This document shows positions 26,271 through 35,742 of a stretch of 64,000 bases of DNA, one piece after another. The DNA is from JAWKZG01 sp041396125. Its GTDB lineage: Bacteria > Pseudomonadota > Gammaproteobacteria > Competibacterales > Competibacteraceae. Position numbers and translations under genes: made by a program. Under the pieces are notes generated by a model. The model made no database searches, was not told the DNA's origin, and was given only the letters and a program-made list of their open reading frames with translations. Every line of letters begins with the position of its first letter. Position 1 is the first letter of the stretch. The stretch is from assembly GCA_041396125.1 (NCBI GenBank), contig JAWKZG010000008.1:124001-188000 (forward strand). The letters are read 5' to 3'.

Positions 26271-28139
26271 ATGCAAGCATCGACAGAACCGCTTGAGCAG
26301 CTGCGTCAGCACGGTCTGATCAGCGCGCTGGATTATCATTTTACCCGCTGGCTCAGTCGTCAGGCTGCCGTGCCGTCGGCAGAGCTGGAATTGGGCGCCT
26401 GTCTGGCCAGTTCCTGGACCGGTAGCGGCAATGTCTGCGTGAATCTGCCGGTACTGGCGGGCCGGCCATTGTTTCCGACCGTAACAGGCGGCAACTGGCA
26501 GGCACCGGACTACGCCAACTGGCGCGATAGCCTGCGCCAAAGCGGGGTAGTGGGCTGGCCGGGGGATTTTCAACCGTTGATACTGGACCCGCGCGGCCGC
26601 TTGTATTTGTATCGTTACTGGCAGTACGAGCAGCAATTGCGGGCCAATCTGCTGGCGCGTGCCGAGGTTTTGGAATCCGCTCTGGACGAGCAGCGTCTGC
26701 AAGCGGATCTGGTGCGCTGGTTCGATACGGCGGAGACGGTCCCCGGCAGTGTTAACTGGCAGAAAATCGCGGCCGCTACGGCGGTACTGCGCCGCTTATG
26801 TATTATTTCCGGTGGGCCGGGCACCGGTAAAACCACCACCGTGGTCAAAATACTCGCGCTATTGCTGGGCCAGCAGGGGCAAAAAAAGCAACTGCCGCGC
26901 ATTCGGCTGGCCGCGCCAACCGGCAAAGCTGCTGCGCGTCTGCAGGAAGCCATTCGTGAGGCCAAACAGCGTCTGGATTTCGAACCCTGGTTAAACGAGG
27001 CGATCCCGGAAGAAGCCTCGACGATTCACCGTCTGCTGGGGGCGGTGCCGGATTCGGTGTACTTCCGCCACAATGAAAATAATCTGTTGCCGCTGGATGT
27101 GCTGGTGGTGGACGAAGCCTCAATGGTTGATTTGGCCCTGATGACCAAACTGACCAGCGCTTTGCCCGCCAGCGCACGGTTGATCATGCTGGGCGATAAA
27201 GACCAGTTGGCTTCGGTGGAAGCAGGCGCGGTGCTGGGTGATATTTGCGGCGACAGCCCCGGTTTTTCGGCATCTTTCCGGCGGCGGCTGGCCCAGCTCA
27301 CCGGGGCAGCATTGCCTGCGGTCAGCGGCACCAGTGCCAGCCCGATGCGCGACTGTATTGTACTGTTAAAGCACAGTTACCGTTTTGGAGCCGACAGCGG
27401 GATTGGCCAATTGGCGCGTGCAGTCAATCGCGGCAGGGGGCCGCTTGCGCGCCGCCTGCTGGGCAGCCAGCGCTATCCCGACCTGAGCTGGTGGAGTATT
27501 GGCGCGAAGTTCAGCGAACGTCTGGCGCAAACTGTGGCCGAGGGTTTCGCCGATTATCTGACAGCGCTGCGGGAGCGGGCCGAACCACAGACATTGTTTG
27601 ACGCCTTCAACCGCTTCCGGGTGCTATGTGCGTTGCGGCGCGGTCCGTTCGGCGTCGAAGAGCTCAACCGTTTGATCGAGCGTTTGCTGTATGAGCGTCG
27701 CCTGCTGCCGGTACGCCAGCCCTGGTATCCGGGGCGGCCGGTGATGATCACCCGCAATGATTACGATCTGCGCCTGTACAACGGTGATATCGGACTAACA
27801 TATGAAGACCCGGACAGCCGCCAGCTGCGGGTTGTTTTTCAGACGGCAGATGGCGCGATACGACGGTTCCCGGTCAGCCGTCTGCCCAGCCATGAAACGG
27901 TGTATGCGATGACCGTGCATAAAAGCCAGGGGTCAGAGTTTGATCAGGTACTGCTGCTGCTGCCGCCCGAAGGCAACCGGGTGCTCAGTCGCGAACTGCT
28001 GTACACCGGTATTACCCGTGCCCGCAAAACGGTCACGGTCTGGGGCAGCGACAGCGTGTTGCAAGCCGCTATCAAGCACCGTTCGCAGCGCAGCTCGGGG
28101 CTGGCCGAGGCTTTGTGGGAGACGCCTGCTGATGATTGA
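26271..28139 (+). CDS. recD: Exodeoxyribonuclease V alpha subunit RecD
   Basis: RecD is the 5'-3' SF1B helicase subunit of RecBCD, which processes double-strand breaks. The 622-residue product has an N-terminal RecD-specific domain (residues 1-150), the Walker A motif SGGPGTGKTTTV (residues 180-191), APTGKAAARLQEAI (motif Ia), STIHRLLGAVP, Walker B VLVVDEASMVDLALM (~280), LGDKDQLASVEAGAVLGDI (motif III), and YAMTVHKSQGSEFDQVLLLLP plus RELLYTGITRARKTVTVWG (motifs V-VI). Length is typical. recB and recC are not in the window; upstream is a divergent glutamine synthetase-like gene, so recD is separate from its usual neighbours here. It overlaps the next gene by 8 bp. Confidence 0.93.
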   Translation: MQASTEPLEQLRQHGLISALDYHFTRWLSRQAAVPSAELELGACLASSWTGSGNVCVNLPVLAGRPLFPTVTGGNWQAPDYANWRDSLRQSGVVGWPGDFQPLILDPRGRLYLYRYWQYEQQLRANLLARAEVLESALDEQRLQADLVRWFDTAETVPGSVNWQKIAAATAVLRRLCIISGGPGTGKTTTVVKILALLLGQQGQKKQLPRIRLAAPTGKAAARLQEAIREAKQRLDFEPWLNEAIPEEASTIHRLLGAVPDSVYFRHNENNLLPLDVLVVDEASMVDLALMTKLTSALPASARLIMLGDKDQLASVEAGAVLGDICGDSPGFSASFRRRLAQLTGAALPAVSGTSASPMRDCIVLLKHSYRFGADSGIGQLARAVNRGRGPLARRLLGSQRYPDLSWWSIGAKFSERLAQTVAEGFADYLTALRERAEPQTLFDAFNRFRVLCALRRGPFGVEELNRLIERLLYERRLLPVRQPWYPGRPVMITRNDYDLRLYNGDIGLTYEDPDSRQLRVVFQTADGAIRRFPVSRLPSHETVYAMTVHKSQGSEFDQVLLLLPPEGNRVLSRELLYTGITRARKTVTVWGSDSVLQAAIKHRSQRSSGLAEALWETPADD

Positions 28140-28662
28140 GACTGCAGTGCGCGGATTAACGCAATACGGGGTTGCCGGGGCGGTAGTGCTGCTGGCGCTC
28201 GTACTGCTGATTATACTGATTATTTCGGGGGTGATGCGCGGGCGGCGGCGACGTTATCCGTATCAGGCCTTGCCGTCGCTGTTCAGCGCGGCGGAACTGC
28301 GTTTTCTACGGGCACTGGAAAAAGCGGTAGACAAGCGCGTCAGAATCTACGCCAAGGTGCGTATTGCCGATGTGGTACGGGTCAGTCCGAAGGTTGATCG
28401 CAGCCGTTTTTTTCGTGCGTTTAACGCGATTGCCTGCAAGCACCTGGACTATGTACTGTGCGAAGCCGAATCGTGTGCGATTCTGGCCGCAATTGAACTG
28501 GATGACCGTTCCCATGACCGGCCCGACCGGCGCAAGCGCGATGCCTTTGTTGATGCGGTGATGCAGGCGGCTGGTATTCCGCTGCTGCATATTCCGGCAC
28601 GAGCCCGTTACGATGTGCGTGAGCTCAAGGCCACCTTGCAGAAGGTACTGGCAACGGCTTAG
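28132..28662 (+). CDS. DUF2726 domain protein with N-terminal membrane segment
   Basis: A 176-residue protein starting at the ATG at 28132, which overlaps the recD stop and implies translational coupling. Residues ~15-36 (GVAGAVVLLALVLLIILIISGV) form a single membrane helix followed by a basic RGRRRR stretch, so the rest is cytoplasmic. The DUF2726 domain (residues ~50-170) shows LFSAAELRFLRALEKAV, AKVRIADVVRV, LDYVLCEAESCAILAAIELDD and RRKRDAFVDAVMQAAGIPLLHIPA. The E-x-K/D-like core (IELDD, then D-x-x-x-D-A) resembles a PD-(D/E)XK nuclease-type fold, an inference in line with its position behind recD. Function unproven. Confidence 0.85.
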   Translation: MIETAVRGLTQYGVAGAVVLLALVLLIILIISGVMRGRRRRYPYQALPSLFSAAELRFLRALEKAVDKRVRIYAKVRIADVVRVSPKVDRSRFFRAFNAIACKHLDYVLCEAESCAILAAIELDDRSHDRPDRRKRDAFVDAVMQAAGIPLLHIPARARYDVRELKATLQKVLATA

Positions 28663-28678
28663 AAAAAGCTTGCAAAAC

Positions 28679-28708
28679 AGCCCCTGCAGTTCAACCGCAG
28701 GGGCTTTA
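28679..28708 (+). terminator. Rho-independent terminator
   Basis: AGCCCCTGC and GCAGGGGCT form a perfect 9-bp GC-rich stem around a 9-nt loop, followed by a short T-stretch. It lies just after the DUF2726 stop and just before the convergent dehydrogenase stop, so it could serve both. Confidence 0.8.
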
Positions 28709-28718
28709 TAACAGCCTT

Positions 28719-29487
28719 TTAAGGCAGACGTTCGCTGTCGGCGAAGTAGGCGCGATTCCAGGTCGGACTGATCAGAATCTCGTTGACGCAGGCGCGGGCA
28801 GGCATGCCGGCCACGTAGAGAATCGTCTCGGCCAGATCGTCCGGCTGCAGCATCCGAGCGAGTTGTTCCTCGGTCGGTTGCACCGGACGCTGTTGCATGA
28901 TGGGGTAGCCACTTCCGCCGGGCTGATCGCGCAGGCCCGAATGCCGTGCTGACCTTCTTCCATATTGATGCTGGCATTCAGCGCCAGTACAGCGTGTTTA
29001 CTGGCACCATAGGCAACACCGGCCACGCGCGAATTATAGCGCCCGGCCCAGGATGAAATATTAATGATCAGGCCATCCTGCTGGCGTCGCATCAGCGGCA
29101 AAACAGCAGCCACGCAATAATACAGCCCGTTAATATTAATCTGGATAAGCCGGTCCCAGGCAGCCAGATCGGGATCGCTCCAGTTGCGGCGGACAATGTT
29201 GATGCCTGCGTTATTGAGCAGAATATCCAGCCGGCCATAACGCTGTTCGATACGTTCGGCGACCTCATGCACACGCGCCTGATCGGCTGCATATCCAGCA
29301 CTTCCACTGCGCCCTGACCACCAGCCTGCTCGATGGCTTGCAAGGTTTCCTGCAGTGCTTCTTCGCGCCGTCCGGACAGCACGACCGTAACGCCGGCCTT
29401 GGCCAGTGTCTGCGCCGCAGCCTGTCCGATCCCGCTGCCGGCCCCGGTTATCCAGGCAACTTTACCGTTTAAATTCTGCATGCTCAT
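28719..29487 (-). pseudogene. Short-chain dehydrogenase/reductase, two frameshifts
   Basis: An SDR of about 257 residues once the frame is repaired. Frame 1 gives GKVAWITGAGSGIGQAAAQTLA (TGxxxGIG cofactor motif). Frame 2 gives LDILLNNAGINIVRR (NNAG), IININISSWAG-type strand and VAYGASKHAVLAL (the YxxxK catalytic pair). Frame 3 gives QLARMLQPDDLAETILYVAGMPARACVNEILISPTW and ends at 28719-28721. The first shift lies near 29289-29296, the second at the GGGG run 28902-28905 (one more G needed). Its start codon overlaps the stop of the ABC ATPase gene (ATGA, 29484-29487), so it is the last gene of the sugar transport operon and probably oxidises the imported sugar or polyol. Confidence 0.78.
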
Positions 29488-30580
29488 ATCACCAGATCCG
29501 TGCCGGGATCAATCAGGTGCATGTGATTCATATCCGCCAGCAGCATCATGGCTGATTCAGCTTTACCCGCCAGCGCCGGATTGACACGGGCGGCAACCTC
29601 GTCGCCGTTGATAGTGGAAATACACCATGGTTTCACTGCCCATTGGCTCGACCACATCCAGTTGGGCCTGAAATTCCACCGTGCCGGGTTCATGGTGCCG
29701 ACGGACTTCGGTGATATGCTCCGGGCGCAGGCCGAATACCACCTCTTTGTCGAGATAATCCTTGTAACGGGCCTCGCGCTCGGACGGGATCGGCAGGCTG
29801 ATATCCTCATTCAGACGAACCGCCATGCCGCTGCCAGCCTGAACCAGCCGGGCATTGATGAAATTCATCGCCGGCGAGCCAATAAAACCCGCGACAAAAC
29901 GGGTTCTGGGGCTGTGGTATAGCACGTTCGGGTCACCGATCTGGTCAATCCGGCCCTGATTCATGACGACCACCCGGTCGGCCAGGGTCATCGCCTCGAC
30001 CTGATCATGGGTGACATAAACCGTAGTGGTTTTGACCTGCTGGTGAACTTTCTTGATCTCGGTGCGCATTTGCACCGCAACATGGCGTCGAGATTGGAAA
30101 GCGGTTCGTCGAACAGAAACACCTGCAGGTTGCGCACAATGGCGCGGCCCATCGCCACCGTTGCCGTTGTCCGCCTGACAGTTGTTTGGGCCGGCGATCC
30201 AGTAAGTCCTGCATTCCCAGTATATGCGCCGCTTCCTCTACCCGGCGCTGGATCTCGTCTTTCGGGAATTTGCGTAGACGCAATGCAAACGACATATTCT
30301 GCGCGACCGTCATATGCGGATAGAGCGCGTAATTCTGGAACACCATCGCAATATCGCGATTTTTGGGTGGCACATCATTGACCACTTGACCACCGATCTC
30401 GATGGTGCCGTCAGTGATGTCCTCCAGTCCGGCGATCATCCGCAAGGTGGTGCTTTTGCCGCAGCCGGAAGGGCCAACGAGCACCACGAACTCGCGATCA
30501 GTAATATCAAGATCAATGCCGCGCACCGCTTCGGTGTCGTCATAGCGCTTGACGATTTTTTTGAGCGTTACCTGAGCCAT
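29484..30580 (-). pseudogene. Sugar ABC transporter ATP-binding protein (MalK/UgpC type), three frameshifts
   Basis: A MalK-type ATPase of about 366 residues. Frame 1: VLVGPSGCGKSTTLRMIAGLE (Walker A), MVFQNYALYPHMTVAQN (Q-loop), RRPKQLSGGQRQR (signature). After a shift at 30158-30159, VAMGRAIVRNLQVFLFDEPLSNLDAML (Walker B and D-loop). After a second at 30075-30076, TTTVYVTHDQVEAMTLADRVVVMNQG (switch His) and the regulatory OB domain (FGLRPEHI). After a third at 29616-29617, the last 45 residues to 29484. Two of the three shifts need one more base in a CC pair (GG on the coding strand). All functional motifs are present, and the permeases and binding protein are intact, so the breaks may be sequence errors. 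Confidence 0.82.
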
Positions 30581-30631
30581 AAACTCCCCTGGGATTTAGC
30601 GTTGGTAGTTGTTGCGTTGTTGTTGTGCGTT

Positions 30632-31528
30632 TCAGCCCTTGGTCGCACCAGAGGTGAGACCGGCAATGTAGTAATCCATCAAAAACGCGTAGACGATGAC
30701 CGGCGGCGCGGCGGCCAGCAGTGCACCCGCCATCAGCCCACCCCAGTGATAGACATCGCCACGAATCAGTGTGGTTACCGTGCCGACCGTCAGCACCATC
30801 TGATCAGTGCTGTACAGATAGGCCATCGGATAGACAAACGCCGCCCACGATACGGTAAAGGCAAATATCATGGCCGCGATAATGCCGGGCAGTGCGACCG
30901 GGATAAATATTTTGGTCAGCATCTGCAGATGATTGGCACCATCGATCAGAGCCGCTTCGTCGAGTTCTTTCGGGATACTGGCAAAATAACCGATCATGAT
31001 CCAGGTGCAAAATGGTACCGACAGGGTCGGGTAGACCAGTACCAGCGACCAGATAGTATCCAGTAGCCCCAGTGCGCCGACAATATTGAACAGCGGGATG
31101 AACAACAGGGTATCCGGCATCAGGTACGTCAGGAACACGCCGGTTGCCAGTACGGTCGAACCCCAGAAGCGTAAGCGTGATAATGAATACGCCGCCAGTA
31201 CGCTGATCACCATCGTAATGGCCACCACCAGCACGGTCACGATCACGGTGTTTTTGAAGTAGGTCAGAAACGCTGTTTCAGTCAGCAGGTTTTTATAATG
31301 AAACAGGGTCATACCCTCGGAAATAACCCAGGGGTTACTGGCCAGGCTGGAAATTTCCTCGTTGGTTTTAAACGAGGTAATCAGCATGTAATAGGGCGGA
31401 AACAGGAAGAAAATAGCGAAAATAATCAGACAGACATAAGACAGGATCAGCGCCCAGCGCCGATTCTTGCTCATACTGCCCCGAATTTTGAGAATGCCCG
31501 AGGCGCTTGCAGTTGCAGTAGTGCTCAT
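30632..31528 (-). CDS. Carbohydrate ABC transporter permease (MalG type)
   Basis: A 298-residue inner-membrane permease with six predicted helices; the first (ALILSYVCLIIFAIFFLFPPYYMLITSFK) is the typical MalG-type N-terminus. The ATPase-coupling EAA loop is ELDEAALIDGANHLQMLTKIFIPVALPGI. It starts one base inside the stop codon of the upstream permease gene (shared base 31528), so the two are coupled. Partner of the MalF-type permease, the ATPase at 29484 and the binding protein at 32710. Substrate probably a sugar or polyol. Confidence 0.9.
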   Translation of the reverse strand: MSTTATASASGILKIRGSMSKNRRWALILSYVCLIIFAIFFLFPPYYMLITSFKTNEEISSLASNPWVISEGMTLFHYKNLLTETAFLTYFKNTVIVTVLVVAITMVISVLAAYSLSRLRFWGSTVLATGVFLTYLMPDTLLFIPLFNIVGALGLLDTIWSLVLVYPTLSVPFCTWIMIGYFASIPKELDEAALIDGANHLQMLTKIFIPVALPGIIAAMIFAFTVSWAAFVYPMAYLYSTDQMVLTVGTVTTLIRGDVYHWGGLMAGALLAAAPPVIVYAFLMDYYIAGLTSGATKG

Positions 31529-32454
31529 CAGATTTCACTCGTCCGGCGGCGCACGTTGCGCAGTATGAAATACGCGAACAGGGCCAGAATGGGAAACATA
31601 AACAGGGACACCGCGGCGCCCAGCGGAATATCACCGGATTCGATACCCAGCTTGAAGGCGTAGGTCGCAAACATATGGGTGGTGTTGCGCGGTCCGCCCT
31701 GGGTCAGGACACGCACGATATCGAAGTTGGCGAAGGTGACGATGGTTGAAAACAGCACGGTGATCGCAATAATGTTTTTCATCATCGGCAAGGTGATATG
31801 AATCAATTTCTGCCAGGCGTTGGCACCGTCGATACTGGCGGCTTCGTAGAGCTCTTCCGGGATTGATTTCAGCGCGGCCAGATACATGATCATGAAAAAC
31901 GGTGCGCCGTACCAGGTGTTAACCAGAATCACCGAAAAGCGCGCCCAGAACGGTTCTGCCAGCCAGGGAATCTCGATCGAGGAAAACTGCCCCAGAAACC
32001 AGTTCAGACCGCTGTAGGTCGGATCAAACAGCCACCACCAGCCCAGCGTGCTCAGGGCCGGGGGAATGACCCACGGTACCAGTAGCATACCGCGCCATTT
32101 GCGCTGTCCCTTGGCCGGGATATTATTGACTATATGGGCGGCGATAAAGCCGATTAGAGCTTTGAAAAACACGGCGGTGAGCGCAAAAATGCAAGACTGA
32201 TACACCACCATCCAGAAGGTGTCGCGCTTGAACAAAAAGATAAAATTGCCCAGCCCGACAAATTGGGTTTCAGCCTTATTCAGCATGGCCAGCCAGAACG
32301 CATACATCGCCGGGTAGGCCCCCAGGCCAAAAATGACGATCAGCAGGGGCACACACATCAAAAACGCAATCGTCGATTTCCGCCGCGTCCACCTGCGCAG
32401 GCTGCCGACTTGCCCGGCTTTTGCGCTGCGCACATCGATAGCTTTGGTGCTCAT
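31528..32454 (-). CDS. Carbohydrate ABC transporter permease (MalF/UgpA type)
   Basis: A 308-residue permease. Helices are visible at STIAFLMCVPLLIVIFGLGAYPAMYAFWLAM (N-terminal) and in five later stretches. The coupling loop is ELYEAASIDGANAWQKLIHITLPMMKNI. A sugar-permease signature follows in VRVLTQGGPRNTTHMFATYAFK. The 255 bp upstream separate it from the binding protein gene and hold no other gene. It pairs with the MalG-type permease that follows with a one-base overlap. Confidence 0.9.
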   Translation of the reverse strand: MSTKAIDVRSAKAGQVGSLRRWTRRKSTIAFLMCVPLLIVIFGLGAYPAMYAFWLAMLNKAETQFVGLGNFIFLFKRDTFWMVVYQSCIFALTAVFFKALIGFIAAHIVNNIPAKGQRKWRGMLLVPWVIPPALSTLGWWWLFDPTYSGLNWFLGQFSSIEIPWLAEPFWARFSVILVNTWYGAPFFMIMYLAALKSIPEELYEAASIDGANAWQKLIHITLPMMKNIIAITVLFSTIVTFANFDIVRVLTQGGPRNTTHMFATYAFKLGIESGDIPLGAAVSLFMFPILALFAYFILRNVRRRTSEI

Positions 32455-32709
32455 TTAGATTCCTTAAGAAGTTACCTGAAAAGCCCGTTTTCGCCTGTCA
32501 GAATAAATCAGGGAAAAGGGTGGTAGGCTTTTCAACATTCGCTGATCACAAACAAGCGGCGTGGAACGACAGGATTGTCTGGAGAGTCGCACGGGCATTA
32601 CCCGTATTATCGGAAAATACACCGCCAGAACTGCCAGAGAAAAACCATCGAACCACGCCAGACTGGCTGCTGCACAGAGCTGCAGCAGCCAACACTCCCG
32701 ATCAGCCTG
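32455..32709. other. Intergenic region inside the ABC importer operon
   Basis: About 255 bp between binding-protein and permease genes. I see no strong terminator; a spacing like this often holds an attenuating hairpin that raises binding-protein expression over permease, but I cannot show one. Confidence 0.35.
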
Positions 32710-34062
32710 TTAGCCGCGCATATAGCCTTCCAGCTCGTTCTCAGCCCAGGCAATAGCATCATCCATGGAATCGCCGCCCTGCGTATGGCGGGCCACCATG
32801 ACCGGAATCAACCCTTGCGTGTAGATCTGGGTGGCAATCGGCGGTGGTGCCGGGTAGCCCGTGACGATAGCCTGCTCGTCACCCCGGATGGGGTAGTTGT
32901 AGAGCGTACCTTTGGGCGGTTGCTCCTCCAGCCAGACCGGGTTGTCGTAATACGAGGGGGTCAATGGCATGTCAAAGCCCTGCGTCGCTTTCAGTAATCT
33001 GTCGACCGCCTCGCGCTCGGAAAGATAGATCAACAAATCCTTCGCGGCTTGTTTGTTCTCGGAAAATTCCCAGATACCCCATAGATAGGGCAGACTGCCA
33101 CGAAAACGGCCATTGGGCCCCTTCGGCGTGTCGTGGTGGATTAACTGCGCGGCGACTTCAGGCTTGTCACGTTTGGCTACGGTCCAGGCGCTGGGCGGAT
33201 TCTGCATACAGGAGCCTTTACCCGATACAATCCAGCGGTTGTTACCGGCATCATCCCAGGCATAGACATCCGCAGGCATCGCCGCGGTCAGCTCTTTCAT
33301 ATACGACAGTGCCTGCCGGGTTTCATCGGAATTAACCGTGATATCACCATCCGCATTGACCATAACCGAGCCAAAAGACATGAACAGCGGTCCCAGCCAG
33401 TCCTGCGAGTCGCTGGTGGCTCCGATCGGGTTACCGAAGGCATGACCGGCGGCGTGCAGTTTTTTTGCAGCAATCAGAAAATTATCGTAATTCCAGGACT
33501 CGACCAGTTCCGGGTCACGCGGGCTGCCGTCAGTCGGGAAAATTTTCAGCAGATCAACCCCGGCGATGTCGTTAAACAGGTCGATGCGGGAGACCATCGG
33601 GTAGGTATGCGAGCCGATTGGTGCCGGAATGGCGCGCCAGGTACCGTCGACTTTGCACAGATACTCTGCTGTTGGGATGTAGGCACCATGTTTCTGGGTA
33701 ATAGCGGCAACAACATCATCAACCGGCTCCAGCACATCGCGGTGTATCGAAACCTGCCAGGTCGGGTGCGCCATTATGTCATGACCGGTGCGGGCACGCG
33801 CTTCGGCCTGGGCGGTCAGAATATTCTTGAAGCCGATAGAGGTGATGTAGTCGATGGTGACATCGACGCCGTTGGCCTTGCCCCATGCATCGCAAATTTC
33901 AGTCAGCACATCGTTGGCGCCCGGAACCCAGTGATCCCATAAGCCAAGCCGCAACGAACCGGCGGAACGTGCGGTTTTGATATAGGGCGCACCGGCAATA
34001 ACAGCCGTAGCAGCTGCGCTTGCTTTCAGGAACGTGCGGCGTTTGTATGGTTTTAAAATCAT
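32710..34062 (-). CDS. ABC transporter substrate-binding protein (family 1), Tat-exported
   Basis: A 450-residue extracellular solute-binding protein. The N-terminus YKRRTFLKASAAATAVIAGAPYI carries a twin-arginine motif (RRTFLK), so it is likely exported folded. The mature part has LRLGLWDHWVPGANDVLTEICDAWGKANGV (start of a family 1 binding fold), a Trp-rich ligand region (AWDDAGNNRWIVSGKGSCMQNPPSAW) and a C-terminal hinge half. First gene of the importer operon 34062 to 28719. Ligand type (sugar, polyol or a glycerol derivative) cannot be read from the sequence. Confidence 0.88.
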   Translation of the reverse strand: MILKPYKRRTFLKASAAATAVIAGAPYIKTARSAGSLRLGLWDHWVPGANDVLTEICDAWGKANGVDVTIDYITSIGFKNILTAQAEARARTGHDIMAHPTWQVSIHRDVLEPVDDVVAAITQKHGAYIPTAEYLCKVDGTWRAIPAPIGSHTYPMVSRIDLFNDIAGVDLLKIFPTDGSPRDPELVESWNYDNFLIAAKKLHAAGHAFGNPIGATSDSQDWLGPLFMSFGSVMVNADGDITVNSDETRQALSYMKELTAAMPADVYAWDDAGNNRWIVSGKGSCMQNPPSAWTVAKRDKPEVAAQLIHHDTPKGPNGRFRGSLPYLWGIWEFSENKQAAKDLLIYLSEREAVDRLLKATQGFDMPLTPSYYDNPVWLEEQPPKGTLYNYPIRGDEQAIVTGYPAPPPIATQIYTQGLIPVMVARHTQGGDSMDDAIAWAENELEGYMRG

Positions 34063-34610
34063 GAACGACCCCTCCAGGTGGTTATTGAATACTATCAGAA
34101 CCCGCCAGCACCTAAGTGGGATGGCGAGTAACTGAACTGAAGCCTTATTATGGCAAATCGCGTTATTTTAAAAATAGCTTGTTGCGGCAAGAATGCAAGT
34201 TAACAAATTAACAACATGATCGATATTTTGCGACCGCAAGCGCCGAAGCTGGGTTGTTTTTGTTTGTTTTACATGCTGCAGATCAAAATCTGGACTACCC
34301 CATAATTTGACGCTTAGTGCTCAAAAATGTCCATGACTTGGTACTAAAAAGTGTCCAGGCTATCGGTTTATAGGTAAATGGAATTATTGTTTTTCTCTTT
34401 AAGTGTTTGCTTTTATTTTTTTTTATGGAATGGCGCAATGTATGCATTTGAATTTATCGTGACGTTTTTTTGACAGTGCCAGAAAGCCAAGGTATATGAC
34501 CTGTGTCGTTAAAAGCCATTGTGGTTACAGGAAGTAACGTGGTTGGCATTTTCGAGATGACGGAAATCCGACGGTTTGGTTTTAGCTTTTAACGATATTA
34601 AGGAGTTTGT
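34063..34610. other. Intergenic region, promoter area of divergent genes
   Basis: 548 bp between the divergent binding-protein gene and a small membrane-protein gene. The middle is AT-rich. The stretch 34295-34365 (a GACTACCCCATAATTTGACG segment, then two TGTCCA-type words, TGTCCATGACTTGGTACT and GTGTCCAGG) is reminiscent of IS ends but no transposase or duplication is visible. No gene seen. Confidence 0.4.
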
Positions 34611-34955
34611 ATGTTTGCTGAATCAATTGACATGACCGATGTGGTCCTGGAAGGTTTGAAAGCGCTGACGACATTGGTGCTGGTTGTCGTATTATCTCGC
34701 GCAGGCAAAAGATATCCACAATTGTCGGGTGGTGCCTGGGGTATGATTATCTTTGGCTTCGTGCTGATGTTCATCGGGTTTCTGTTCGATTTCAGCGATG
34801 AAATCATTAATTATGATGCGTCAGATATTGCCTCGAAAGCTGAATCGCTTATCGAAGAAGCCAGCTTGATCATTGGTTTGATCATGGTGACTGTTGGCTT
34901 TTCCAAATGGTTCAACTTTGTCGGTCGCATGATGGGCTTAAAGGCAGGCGGATAA
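34611..34955 (+). CDS. Small membrane protein of unknown function
   Basis: 114 residues, start ATG after a good TAAGGAG site. Three hydrophobic stretches (ALTTLVLVVVLSRA, WGMIIFGFVLMFIGFLFDF, ASLIIGLIMVTVGFSKWF) suggest an inner-membrane protein with an acidic loop (SDEIINYDASDIASKAE) between the second and third. I recognise no family. The next gene, a PatA-N-like protein, begins 183 bp downstream on the same strand; a shared role is possible but unproven. Confidence 0.7.
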   Translation: MFAESIDMTDVVLEGLKALTTLVLVVVLSRAGKRYPQLSGGAWGMIIFGFVLMFIGFLFDFSDEIINYDASDIASKAESLIEEASLIIGLIMVTVGFSKWFNFVGRMMGLKAGG

Positions 34956-35138
34956 CGCTTAGTCAGCTATACGATCAGAGACTGTTCACCTGTTTCCAGG
35001 CGGTCTCTTCCAGGCGGCCCCGTTTTGCTGCTGATCTCCGGTTCCTTGTCAGGACCGGGGGGGCACGGGGCCGGGAAGCCTTCACGCAATTTTATGATGC
35101 GTTTGACGTACAGCGAACTTTAGGATGAGTCAGGTATT

Positions 35139-35660
35139 ATGATAAATCAGGCATTGCACGATATGCTGCAGTCCGTTCAAGTTGAGAAAAAGACCGGTCG
35201 GATCGTTGTACTCGGTCTCGAGGGCGGGCATTCCAGAATGTGTTCTTTGGGCATGAAAGACGGTGAAATCGTGAATGCCTCTTATCAGAAACTGCAGGAT
35301 AACGCTGCGATAACGGCCATATTAAGCCTTGAAGTTCAACAAGTCAGATTCCTGGTGGTGCCCGATGTCCCGGTTAGCGGATTTCCAGGTCTGTACTCAA
35401 TTAACGATATTCTGCAGGACACAGCAGACGCCAGTCGGGAATCGTCAGTCAAGCAGGGTCTGCAGGCGGAAGTCACCCGTCTTGTGACGGAACTGATCAA
35501 CCCCAGTGCAGCACAGATGATCGAAACGATAGCTAAAAATACGTCACCAGGCGAACAACCCAAAGAGTTTCTGGATCGCAGTTTTGAATATGCCAAAATG
35601 ATGGCTGGCAAAGGTAAAGCTACCAGCGCTTTCGCGCCGCTTTTTGATAAAATAAAATAA
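35139..35660 (+). CDS. PatA-N/DUF4388-like protein
   Basis: 173 residues. The N-terminal half (LHDMLQSVQVEKKTGRIVVLG, RMCSLGMKDGEIVNASYQKLQDNAAITAIL, RFLVVPD) resembles the DUF4388 (PatA N-terminal) domain that is found in two-component and gliding/twitching regulators, where a short strand-helix unit reports on use of a 'small, group, action' module. The C-terminal half is helical with a VTRLVTELINPSAAQMIETIAK segment, close to the tails of such proteins. No HTH or receiver domain is present, so it is probably a scaffold or adaptor. Moderately sure of the domain. Confidence 0.6.
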   Translation: MINQALHDMLQSVQVEKKTGRIVVLGLEGGHSRMCSLGMKDGEIVNASYQKLQDNAAITAILSLEVQQVRFLVVPDVPVSGFPGLYSINDILQDTADASRESSVKQGLQAEVTRLVTELINPSAAQMIETIAKNTSPGEQPKEFLDRSFEYAKMMAGKGKATSAFAPLFDKIK

Positions 35661-35742
35661 GCTCAGGCGGCTATTTCCTAAATAGCAGGTACCCTCGTCC
35701 TGTATTGCAGAAAACCGGATCGGGGGAGAGCGGCCAGAGCGC

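Noticed and set aside
30314..31066. 250-codon open frame on the plus strand
   Set aside because: Antisense to the ABC ATPase and permease genes.
34295..34365. IS end or remnant
   Set aside because: Resembles insertion-sequence ends in wording only; there is no partner end, transposase piece or duplication.
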